This document shows positions 1 to 10,563 of a DNA stretch of 64,000 nt, piece after piece (position 1 is the stretch's first letter; each line of letters opens with the position of its first letter). The DNA is from Verpa conica. Taxonomy: Eukaryota; Ascomycota; Pezizomycetes; Pezizales; Morchellaceae. The notes beneath the pieces are model-generated. The model did no database searches, was not told the DNA's origin, and saw only the letters and a list, made by a program, of their open reading frames with translations. Location: assembly GCA_033030425.1 (NCBI GenBank), contig JAUFSD010000003.1, positions 2,914,001-2,978,000 of the forward strand, in the 5' to 3' direction. The position numbers and the translations under genes were made by a program.

Positions 1-1
1 C

Positions 2-585
2 ACCCGGTTGATGGGGAAGGACGGAGAGCCAAGTGAGGCTCTTGTGAGGATGATTGAGGGCTTATTCGATTATATGGACTCTGCGTTTAGGCCGAAAAAT
101 ACCGGTTTGTTGGAACCGGAGAAGTTGAGCGCGTTTTATAGGAAGATGAGAGTTTCGGATTCTGAGAATATTGGTATGATAGTCCCACGTTTTCTAATAA
201 TATCCCGCTAACATTTTTTCAAGGCCTCTTCCCAGACGAGAAGATCTCTTTCCAGTACTCATCCATGCGCTGCCAGTTTATGCTCATCTCCGCTAAACAT
301 GAGGAGATCTCCTCTCGTGCCACACCCTGGACTATCGATGCGCTTGATTCACAGCCAAGTACTCCCGTGTTGACGAGGTTGGGCTGGATAAGGTTCTTTG
401 TAGTGTGCTCGTGGCGTGCACCTACTACTATGCATTACTTGTTGCAGAATGCGATTAATACTGGCTATATTAAGGATAGTAGGAGGAGGACATCTGCGGA
501 CCCGTATTTTAAGCCGTTTCATATCCCGAGAGATGCGCTGCCAGGGCGCCCACTGCAGTTGGGGGAGCAGGTTATTAAGACTTGA
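2..585 (+). CDS. DUF7514-like protein, 3' part of gene
   Basis: The gene is open at the left edge and ends at 585. An intron at 174-223 (GTATGA donor, GCTAAC branch site, TCAAG acceptor) joins exons 2-173 and 224-585 in frame, giving the junction SENI-G-LFPDEK. The visible part starts around 'LMGKDGEPSEALVRMIEGL'. It continues with 'PEKLSAFYRKM', 'STPVLTRLGWIRFF' and a C-terminal 'FHIPRDALPGRP', an order that resembles the fungus-specific DUF7514 domain from its G-x-P-x-x-L start to its IPR-x-x-P end. That domain has no assigned activity as far as I know, and it is usually found in large low-complexity fungal proteins. The N-terminus lies outside the window. The family call is from memory of the domain pattern and is moderate. 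Confidence 0.55.
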
Positions 586-937
586 GTTATATTGAGGGTT
601 GAGGTTTCTAGTTTGGGTTTGTGGAGTTTTGGCGGTTTTTGGGAGTTGGATTTGTTTAAACGGATGTTAGGACTTGAAGGGAGCATTTGTTGAGAAATTT
701 GGAATTTTGCAATGATAATCATTCTGTTTGTAGGCAAAGCCCGGAATAAAATAAACAAAGAGACAAAAAGAGGACCAATACAGGATATTAGAGGTACTGC
801 AAAAACAAAACTTCGTGACACATGCGGACTATTACGGTAAAAGCCTTTATGATTTTAAAAATCGTACCAACTCCTTATGATTCAATATTTTTCGACTACA
901 CCCTAAATAAGGGCTAAAGCTACGCTAGACACATGAT
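586..937. other. Convergent intergenic spacer (DUF7514-like gene / SEC8)
   Basis: This 352-bp spacer separates two converging stop codons. It is AT-rich, with AATAAA-like words near 746-756 that could serve as a polyadenylation signal for the plus-strand gene. I see no other gene in it. Confidence 0.5.
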
Positions 938-3900
938 TTACAAAGTCCACATAATCTCCGAGAGCGCTAATAAGTTCTCGTTCAGAGAGCGACGGGCCTG
1001 CAACGCTGATGAGGATTCACGGCGGTTGCTCATCGCCTCAGAGAAGTATAGCTCCACGAGTACCTTTAGGTCATCGTAACTGAAGTCGAGCTTGGTTGAC
1101 TTTGCTGTTGCGATGAGATTTTGCATACCGCCGGTATAGAGTGCGTAGAACCGAGTAGATCGATCTAGCTTCACGCCCATCTCGATGTTCTTTAGGTTCT
1201 GCTGTAGAACTAGGATGTTGAGCTGCATCCTCTCAGCACCAGCATTATTGATGATTTTGATTTGGCTCGCATCGGCGACAAGAATATGGTCCATAAGCAA
1301 CCCAATTCCTCTTGTGAGAAACCTAGGATAATATTAGTATATTCCGATATCATTAAAATGAATTTCTCGGGTTGTTACTTAGTTTCTTTCTCTCGAAGGA
1401 GATTTGATATATCTTCGTCAAACCATACTAGATCAACATTAAGTGAAATCACGTTGGCGTCTGGAGTATTGATGGTACTATCAAGGCAATAATTGCCTTC
1501 TGTTAGACACAAATGGAGGTAGTGTAGTACATGGCATCTTGCTTCGGCACGTAATGTAAATAGGATTGTATTTGCCAGTTCTTGAAAGTCATTTACAACT
1601 TTATCGAAGCCACTGTAGTTTTGTGTTAAAATAATTCGTGAAACTAGTACTGGAGATTTACCTGACAGTTTCTATTGTCATCGGTAGATAAACAGCTCTT
1701 GCATCATCATCTTGTGATTTGGTTGATTCAATCAATGTCCATCTTCGTCTCGGACGCTAGTTGTGATGTTAGTACTTGAGGCTTAAAAGAAGTAGGGTTT
1801 AAAATGGAAGTTAACGGACCCCAGACGAGCTGCCATCTTTCCTGGAGAAGCTTGGCGCATCCTCAACATGCCGGAGTTGTACAACATTACTTGCAAGCCA
1901 TTTCTACAATAATTTGTTAGTAAGATGGGTTAAAGTATCAATTTTTCGCGTAGGGAATTACCATGCTTGAGTATAGAATACATAGGGAATTAATGACTTT
2001 TCGATCGGTGATAAGATCAGGTGAGGTAATCGGGTTACCCCCTTGTTCTTTGAGGTCTATATCTATCTCCTAAATTGATTTTTAGTGATATTGGGTTCTG
2101 TTGTTAGTTTACTAAAGAAGCACGAACCTTCTTTAGAGCCTCCTCGTCTTCACTACTAGTCCAGACTTCAAGCATCGCTGTACGGGTACTTTCATTCTTT
2201 GCCCACTCTGCACTCTTCTTAGTCTCTAAAACAGGCCCCCCTGCGTCTCCTGAGGCGGCGCGGTGCCTTGAAACAAGTTCTGGTCATCGAATAGATACTT
2301 TTAGCAGCATATTTATTTGGTAAATTCGGGATTGCAAACCTTTGTACCACTCGAAGCATTTATCATAGTATGATTTTAGTAAATCAATTGTCAGCTGTCC
2401 AAACGCTTGATCAGGTGGTATTGTATCAAGCATTTTGCATAATGCAGTAATCAAACCAAAGAACGAAATTGCTCCCTTCATGACCGGCTTTTTTGCAACA
2501 GCTGCCCATTGCGGATCTTGGTGAAATGCATCTAAATCGCCAGTTGTCTGATTGAAGAGGTCACGTATGGTATCTTCCAGCGATGGGTGGAACACATTGA
2601 CTAAAAAATCATCTAAGAAAGATGTTAAGGTACTAAGAACTATACCGGATCTAGTCCTCTGTTAGTAAAAATATGTATTGATTTTAGGGAAAATTACCCT
2701 GCTGGAACTATCTCTTTTATCCGGTTAAGGAAGGCAAGTGAAGGAGGAAGTAGGAAGCCCATATTGAAAACACTTGGTTCAATAAGAAGCTTGTGGCCAG
2801 TTGCAGCACCATCGGACGATGTATGTACATCAGTCGAAGTTGTTGCTGGTCGGAGAGACTCTGAGACAAGACCAGGTACAGAAGCCTTCAATATGGACTC
2901 TAAGTCATCATGGTCGACTTTCATAAGCAAAGAGGTGCTATCTGTGTTGGCTAATTTAAATAACATCTAGCAGAAACTTAGTCGAGTGTATCTGTAATAA
3001 GTAATAGAACAAATCACCTTGTTTTTGTCTCGAGGAGCTCGAGAAGTAATCACATTATTGATGTTTTGGTGGCCGAGCGGTGCACTTGCGACGCTTCGGC
3101 TATCCGTCATTGTCAGATAATCATGAAGCAAAGATCGCATCTACAAAAGCTTAGTATTCTTACACCGCTAGATGGTAAAACAAGCAATACCTCACTCTGT
3201 ATCAACTGCCAAACTTCCATGAACCCATTTGTCAAGGTAGCGGCGTCTTCCGAACCGTCTCTTTTGCTGATTCCCTTGACGACGTCATATATCACTCTAT
3301 GGCCCTCCATGACAGCAGCAAATTTCGAGTATAAAGTCCAAAGCAAGTCATGTATTACAGTAACTCGGACATCGTTCTCGTTCAGACCAAGATCCATAGT
3401 TTTCCCAAATGTTCCAGCTGCCCTTGCTACACCAGTTAAGGAACTTGGGTGCCGTTGGTCAACTTCGTTGTTTGTCCTATCAACAAGCTTAAAGAGCTCT
3501 ACTGGAAGGCGCTGGTTGACTGTTCCAACAGCATTCGAGAGATGCCCAAGATTATTGAGCGCTTCGAGAAGGAGACGAATATAGTAAATACTATCGGCTT
3601 CTGGGTTTTTGTTCGCGTTCGCGTCTTCAACCATCTATATACATCAGCGTGGATAGGGGGTAAAGAAAATCAATGGAGCTCACAGGCTGAGTGAAGTCGT
3701 TAGAGTCAAGGAATTGGTGAAAAGGTCTCTTCCCATTCTTTACTAGTAGTGCTTCTCATAATCAGCAAAGAGCATTTAAACTTGGAATATGGAGCTAAAC
3801 CTGGCATAGAAAACCTGTTATCACTAGCTCCGGGGTTATCTTCACCTGATACTTTTTTATGTTAGCTAATACTAATATGCTTTTACGTATAGTCTTACAG

Positions 3901-5107
3901 TCTTTTTGGTGTGGGGAATATGGTTTCCACCGGTCCACACAATATGGTGATTTTAGGTATAAATGGTTGTGTAGCTCTTCAATTAAGATATCTGCTAAAG
4001 ACTAGTTGATGTGTTAGGAGGTGCTTAGAAATGTTTTAGCGATATATATTACCGATTCTTGACTGCCCAGGTACGTTCTAAGATCAGACAGAGCGCCTAT
4101 TTCCATCATTTCTGGCTGGTTTATGACCTTAAGGGCATCTGATAGGACTTCAACAGCAGTGAGAAATCTCTTTTCAGATATTTTTGCTTCTAGTCTTTCT
4201 GGGACACCATTAACCTGTTCTCTTTCCAAAGAGTTAGTTTTGTTTCTAACGTATCATGAGGCCCCTGGACTGTGAAAAGAGAGACGAACATCGAAGATAA
4301 AGTTCTCAACATGGTATCATATTTTTGTGAGGTATCGATCATATTCTTCACTTCCGGCTTTGAAGTGGAAAGGTCGGACTTTGCTTGAATTAGAGACTCT
4401 CTAAGAGTTCTGACTTTGCCTTGAGATGTAGTAATACTTCTCATTATGCTGTGAAACGTTCCAATAGAGCTATTGAACCCCTGATGATGATCTGGTATTG
4501 AATTTAGAATTTGTTTTTCAATATTGGAAATATGTACCATGCAATCCCACCGTTTACAATTGCTTGTAGAGCATATTGGAGCTCGGAGTTTGTTTGTTGA
4601 AAGGCATCATACTGATATGCTCTGCCTAATGAGCTGGTATCCATCAATTGCAAGGCCACTTTCACAGGAACGCAGCTATCGAGGGTCATGAAATCCCAAT
4701 CCTTCTCGATGATGTTCAAAATATCTGACCCAAAAGCTAATCTCAGCGTTCCTAGCTCTACCCAAGTAAGAAAAGAGACTATCAAATAGCTTCTCACCCT
4801 CCAGCTTCCTAGTCCCTAACCCATAGTTCTGTACACCATTTTGCCTCGGTGTACCTCGAGACGATGGGTCCCTTTCACGGCTCCGACTACGGTAGCTTTG
4901 CTCCGTGGTGGGCGCGAGTTCTCGCTGCTGCGATCTTGGTGGGGGCTGTCGACCATAATCACTCCCCCCGTAGCCGCCATACCCTACAGATCTTTCTGCC
5001 TCGTTTCTCCGCCTATCCCCTCCACCGTAGCCAGCCCTCTCGCCGTAGTCGTACCCGCCGTAGTTGGCTCCACCGCCTTGGCGTGACCGCTGACCTTGAC
5101 CATCCAT
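938..5107 (-). CDS. SEC8: Exocyst complex component Sec8 (EXOC4), multi-exon
   Basis: Sec8 is a subunit of the exocyst, which tethers secretory vesicles at the plasma membrane. The ATG is at 5105-5107 and the stop at 938-940. The N-terminus is a Gly/Tyr/Arg/Ser-rich disordered stretch of about 90 residues, as in other filamentous ascomycetes. It is followed by the Sec8 core 'IEKDWDFMTLDSCVPVKVA', 'LQLMD', 'DHHQGFNSSIGTFHS', 'VRTLRESLIQAKSDLS' and 'ERLEAKISEKRFLTAVEVL'. Downstream exons encode further Sec8 blocks at about 3634-3185, 2966-2700, 2595-2290, 2250-2130 and 1762-1385, and the end 'LLMDHILVADASQIK...LSEIMWTL'. At least eight introns break the reading frame. Joins I checked include LEG/CT giving EAFGS, AACG/ATCAT giving NDHHQ, and ACTAA/GTTT giving TKFLTRG. 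Not every boundary was fixed, but I saw no frame break that needs a mutation. Confidence 0.88.
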
Positions 5108-7027
5108 ATTAGGCAATTCTAAGATCTAATTAGCTGAACTGAGGGTTAGTTGTAATGGAACTTGTGTTCGATTGTTATAGTCAGTTGGGCAGCTTGTTGT
5201 ACGAAGCTCTAAAGCTTTGGTGACATGCATGGAGGTGTTCAAACGGCCCAGGTGCTCCTTATGAGTTACCCGGCCTTTCCTTGTGCCACCATCTCAATCT
5301 AATCCGTTATTGTCGACTTTACTGCCTGTTCTGGCGAGAACGTAATTAGAGAAATCTAAATTATTCTTCTAGTCCAAACTAAATACAAATAAATAACTAA
5401 ATCTGTTAATATTTAGGGTGGTAATAAATTTCTTGGCTTGGGCACTGGTGGCTGGATTGGTAACTTGTAAGGATGAGCACAAGGCGGGACATATCTAGAA
5501 ATAAGTGCATAGATCTCGGTACTGAATCTAATAAATTGGGTATATGTAACATATTAGATTAGCGAGAATTAGAAGAGTAAATTAAGATTGAATTCTGTAA
5601 TCAAACTTTTGTTTTTGGCATTTCAATCTGTCCTGCTTCAGCCTTGAGCCCTTACACGAGTTCAATATCGAGAGTTCCAAGAAAAAAGACCCAAGGGCGA
5701 GACTCGAAAAAGTATATCAAGATTTACCTTATCTCAACTCTTATTCACTTCTAGGCATGATTAAAACCTCCAGCCCCGCTTTAGTCTCAAATTCTTACAC
5801 GAGATCAAAAGATCAACAATACAAACTATGAAATACCCTGAATTAATTAGTCTCATGCTCGAACTCCTATGTTAATTATTAGGTAAATTTTTTATCTTGC
5901 AGGGATACTTCCCGTGGGAAAACGCTCTGTCATAGGCCCTACAAAAGCAGGTATCAGTAGTAAAGATTCTGACTCCTAGAAAGCAAGACCGCATGAAGAA
6001 CCTGTAAAGATCGTCGATTAATCCGTTTAATAGCGCTACCAAAGAAGGGGCAAAAACTATTATCTTGCGTGTATAATATGTTTAATCAAGATGTTTGTAG
6101 CATACATAACGTATGTGCTTGTAGCCTTAAACCAGAAATGTTCTGTGGAATGCCGCAAATGTGATTAGGAACCTATATCAGAAGTCGAGTAGGTTCGATA
6201 CCAAAATGAGACCAAGAAGTATGATACGTTGAAAGCTAGACTTAATCAGGTATTGTGGGCTATTGAGTTGCATATATTGTGTATGCATGAGAAAACTAGC
6301 ATGCCATTTCCGTAATCCCAGTGCTGGTTCGGGACTAGCCGGGTACAGCAAAAATGACCGTAAACTTCCGATTAATCCCTCCCAGTAACAACGTAGTTGC
6401 CGATGTACTTAACTTCCGTGTTAGTTCGCCGGTTTGATCTTGCCGGCATCCTATCGAATCATTGGGTCGAGTGATAATTTATGCCCAAAAACACAAATAG
6501 ATGTAATCTAAATAAATATACTTTGATCATGCATTACATTATATTAAGGTCGCATATGTAGAGCTATCTAACTATCTTCATTAATTCCAATACGTTCCCC
6601 AGATCTCTGGGAAGAAAAATGCGGCTTCCGTGTTTGAGAGCAGTAAGATATCCATTTTAGTACGTCTCCAGGACACACATAGAATGGTCATACATAAATC
6701 TTTCTATGAGCCCATACCCCGGTGAGTTTTAGTGAATCAAAAGAAAAAGAATGCCCATGTACCGAGCCCCAGGGTAAAGAGCAAAACCAAAGGACATAAG
6801 AAACCAAAGAGGAATTACAGAAGACACCTAATGTTTATAAAGAAGAGAAATAAAAATACAAGAGGAGGGTAAAAGTAAAAAGAGGTGTTATACAAGAAAT
6901 AGGTAACGCTAAGGATAAGTGTCGTAAAAAGAAGCAAGAGGCTAGCCTTTTGTAGGATAAAGGGTATCTTGGAAATTGAAGAAGCAAAAAAATTCGCCCC
7001 ACCGATCCAGCCGGCTGGCGGTCTAGT
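5108..7027. other. 1.9-kb AT-rich intergenic region
   Basis: This spacer lies between the SEC8 start and the GPHR stop, both on the minus strand. It should hold the SEC8 promoter, next to 5108, and the GPHR 3' end. Reading both strands I find only short ORFs without recognisable similarity, no tRNA-like cloverleaf and no terminal inverted repeats. A purine-rich tract lies at about 6735-6910. Confidence 0.45.
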
Positions 7028-8899
7028 TCAGTTCATCTTTCCAGCCTCAACATCCATCAAATCATCAAATACATCTTCTTTACCTGCCCCCCACCACCCA
7101 CTCCTCCTCCCTACCACCATTGCAGTGATCGTCAGTGCAGCAGCTCCGAGAAACAATCCATCAAACCACCTATCGACGAAGGCCGGATCTAGTGGTGCAC
7201 CAAGAGCATCGCTGATAACAAAGCTCATATGCGATGGAAGATTGCTTCTCAGCAAGAGAGCTGATGCGAGCATGTACACCGCACTAATCTGTGATACAAA
7301 TAGTGCAAGATTGGGGTTATCCCCTTTGATCGCATGGCCAATCACACCAGGGGCTGCGCGACTTAACATATTGAGGGTTGTCATGACAGATCCAAGAGAT
7401 CCTGCAATGATCACACCAGAGAAAGCAAAGCCGATCATGCGGGACCAGGCAGCACGGTCGAGATGCGGATCCCAATGTTGGGCGAGGAGAGCTACCACAT
7501 TATTGATGGGGTCGCTTTGGGAGAATGAAGACCTCGATCTATGCAAGAATGGAATATGCGCTAAAGAAGTGGCAAATATCCTGTATAAACAATAAATAGA
7601 AAATCCATAAGAGACTGTTCGTAGGAGGCGGCCGAATGCTGATTTAGATTGTTGCTGCACTGTTAACCGGCGTTGCATCTCTGTAAATTCTGCCGACAAA
7701 GAAGTACGCATGGTTTCGAGACCATTAATCTCACTGAGGAGCACAGAATGTTCTGAGAGAGAGAGAGGGGGGGTTAGCACTGTGTATGTTAAAGACTTAA
7801 TTATGGGATCAAACCTTGTAGATCTGCATCCCCACGAACTGCAGAAAATACTTTACTCATGAAACCCTCTTGAGATGACTGTTTTAGTATTATGTTAATA
7901 TTCAAGGTAATAAGATTTGTCGAGTGTAGGCCGGATAAACCTTCTTGTCTTGGATTTTCATTTCTAAAATCCTCAACCGTTTTCTCTTCTCCTCTAACAT
8001 ATCAGTCGCTGCGGTTAAGCCAGCTTGGGCTCGAGAAACATCGACATCAGTGACTGGTCTCGGTTTTGTAGTAAAATTGTGCCATGGCGATGAGACACAA
8101 CCAAAGCCAGCTGTCTCAACTATTAGGCCAAAGAAAATATTTAAGAATATAATATTGCTTACAGAGTAGTGCCATTAGCTAGAAGCGGTTAGTATATCTA
8201 TTTTTGGGTACTGGCTGTTTTTGAGATTTGAGGACTTACTGAAACACCGATAACGCCCACTCTTGCCAAACATTCTTCCATCAGGGTGCGTGCTAACAGA
8301 GTTAGCCGAAGCTCATGAATGCCTGAATAGGGTCACCTACATGTTCCCCACACAAGGTGGTCAGCCTTCCTTATGGGTAGCCTATCGCCCAAACTCCAAA
8401 ATATCCACAGCCACCCTGCAAATGCAGCCATTTCAGCCATAATTACATACTGCTTTCTCCAGCTCCCAATACCACTTCCCTCAACAAGACCGTGCAACTC
8501 CAGTAGTGGGGTAATTACAACCAAGCAGACTAGTAAAACTCCAACCACAATTGGGAACCCGAGGCGGCGGCTGGTTACATCGCCCCATTCACTAACTTCA
8601 CATAGGATCAGCTCTGCCAGTACACCCGTAGCCCCAAGAGTTGTTGAAAATGTGAGTGCTGCTATCCTTTTCCGCCCGCGGTTCTCGTGATGGGAAAGGT
8701 GTCTCGCGCCTGCTCCGCATAGTACCGGAAATAGTCGTTGCAGCACAGTGAAAAATATAAGACAGAAAGTCACGATGAATAGTAATGATGAGAGCAGCTG
8801 ATGTGCATTCGAGCTATGCTGTTCCTTTGCCCAAGACGGGAGACAGTCGTCTGTACAGATGTCTAGCAGTTCAGACGAGACATCTTCGCCGGGTAACAT
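7028..8899 (-). CDS. Golgi pH regulator / GPHR-type anion channel
   Basis: GPHR-family membrane proteins act as Golgi counter-ion (anion) channels that support acidification; plant homologues are GTG1/2 and COLD1. Six exons, 8899-8341, 8292-8240, 8178-8163, 8119-7941, 7878-7815 and 7752-7028, join in phase to 531 aa, close to the usual fungal length. The ATG at 8899 is chosen because family similarity begins just after it; an upstream in-frame ATG would add 96 low-complexity residues. Visible features are an N-terminal block of hydrophobic helices, the hallmark 'GCVSSPWHNF' loop, a coiled stretch 'DMLEEKRKRLRILEMK', and the C-terminal multi-helix region with 'WSRMIGFAFSGVIIAGSLGS'. The third exon is only 16 nt long. 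The gene diverges from the ENA ATPase across about 1.66 kb. Confidence 0.88.
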
Positions 8900-10559
8900 G
8901 CTGGCAGTGAGAGGCTGGACAGAAAGAAGCAAACGGGGGGGGGTCTCCTGCGCAGGAAGACTTATGCAGTAGTAATTTAGCGGATGGTGGTTAGAATGTA
9001 GGTATATGTTGGGGAGTAGTGAGAAGTCTGGAAGAATTATTTGGTGGAGCTTGGGAGGTAGATGTTGGGTGGAGTTGACGTTCAAGGGAGCGGGAGTAGA
9101 GGGTGACGACTCCCGTGCAAGATGATCGTCGGTTGTGTTTTGTGTCGCCTCACTCCTTCCCAATTTCAGACACTGGCCCGGTTTCACCCCTCAGAGTCAT
9201 GGGTACTCGCGTGTGTACTCCATCTCCAGGCCATCACCCCTGGTAGTTCGCGTACAAGAATATCTATTAACGATACTTGATATCCCTTTTTACTCGCTGC
9301 CACACCCTGTATACATTAGGGTACTTTATCTACTCTACCTACTAATACATGCACAGATACGGATACGCACATGTGATTTTTCCGGGACTTGTGCTTTTAT
9401 TACTTCTGCCGACGCTTCAAGACACTCGCTGTCTGCATGACGATCAGTTTTCAAAGATATCATGTCGGGTCGGCATATATTCCACCTGATTCAATCGTTT
9501 TCCTCCTTGAGATAGACTGTGATAGAGTATGTACATACATAAATCATTATTCTTGGGCAACCCTCTCTTCATATATAATAGGAATTACTAAAGATGCAGT
9601 CGAAAAAAAAAAGGAAAAGGTAGAAGCTCTCCAGATACGGAATGCCGAAGCACCAAGTTCCGTAATTTGAGTGATGCCCAGCAATACCTACATAATACCA
9701 AGATACGCCGAGATACGCCGAGATACGCCGAGACTACGGTGCCAAGTAGACGCGGATCGGTAACTGGTTGTAGAGCCGCTAGCGCCACCCGCAACTACCT
9801 TTTGCCATCGATCATTGATCTGAGTATCCGAGAAGCATTTTCTTTTTGGCCGCAAAGACAATCGCCGGTGACTTCAAAGCTTAATCAAAGACACTATGAC
9901 AGTTGATTCAGAGGTGATGACCTTAGCAGTAGTAAATAACTAAGTTCCTCTAGTTGTTGATGAATAAATTCAAGACTGCCGGAGAGGGCTCCGATTCATT
10001 ATAAGCCAAGAATCTCCAAGACACCTAACGGCTATCTTTTCGTCCTAAGCTGCCTTACTGAATTATACGCCAAGGAGCAGTAAGCGCACACTTTGCATGT
10101 AGGTGGGGGTTTCCTAGTGATATCTTGCATCATAGCTCTTGGTTCGTCTTCCCGTTTTCTTGGAGTTTCTTGGAATTATAGAGGTAGGCCCTAGTGGATG
10201 GGGTGATTGGATAACAATGACTCTTGATGACACGATGCTGTAGTTATGCCTGCTGTTTGTGTGGGACATGAGATATCATTCTTGAAATAATACATGCGTA
10301 TGTATTTACCCACAAGGTAGTCTAAGGCTCGGCGCCGTCACGGCCATCGAGAATTCAGGTGGAGTGCGTTAAAAAAAAGACCCCACCATGCTTGAACTTA
10401 ATTTATATCCGATTGCGACTTAAACGTCTGGGCATGCCGGGAGCCTGCTGGATCCCGCAAGTACAAATACCATGCGATTCCTCCCTGCCTTCTTCTCTTT
10501 TCTCCTCCCTCACCAATGCCAACGGTTTTCGTACCTCTTCAACTATTCTTATCCCTACC
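8900..10559. promoter_or_regulatory. Shared upstream region of GPHR and the ENA ATPase
   Basis: This 1.66-kb divergent spacer must contain both promoters. A direct repeat of three 10-nt units lies at 9701-9730. A C/T-rich stretch at about 10483-10515 just before the ATPase start looks like a fungal pyrimidine-rich leader. A short upstream ORF (10516-10563) is described separately. I could not assign transcription-factor sites with confidence. Confidence 0.4.
9701..9730. repeat. Three perfect tandem copies of a 10-nt unit (AGATACGCCG)
   Basis: The unit AGATACGCCG occurs three times in a row without mismatch, followed by a partial AGA. It lies between the divergent GPHR and ENA ATPase genes. 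It may be a simple minisatellite or a cluster of regulatory sites. Confidence 0.9.
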
Positions 10560-10563
10560 ATGA
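10516..10563 (+). CDS. Upstream ORF of the ENA ATPase (15 codons)
   Basis: An ATG at 10516 opens a 15-codon reading frame (M-P-T-V-F-V-P-L...) whose TGA at 10561-10563 overlaps the main ATPase ATG at 10560-10562 as ATGA. This is seen directly. That it is in the mRNA and translated is inference; it depends on the transcript start lying upstream of 10516. Such overlaps can lower main-ORF translation or allow termination-reinitiation. Confidence 0.45.
   Translation: MPTVFVPLQLFLSLP

Noticed and set aside
1301..2283. Gap between SEC8 ORF fragments suggesting a broken gene or two genes
   Set aside because: The gap holds further Sec8 exons (for example FTLRAEARCHVLHYL and SAEWAKNESTRTAML) that join in phase.
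3066..3085. TGGTGGCCGAGCGGT resembles the D-arm of a Leu/Ser tRNA
   Set aside because: No T-arm or acceptor stem follows, and the minus strand here is SEC8 coding sequence.
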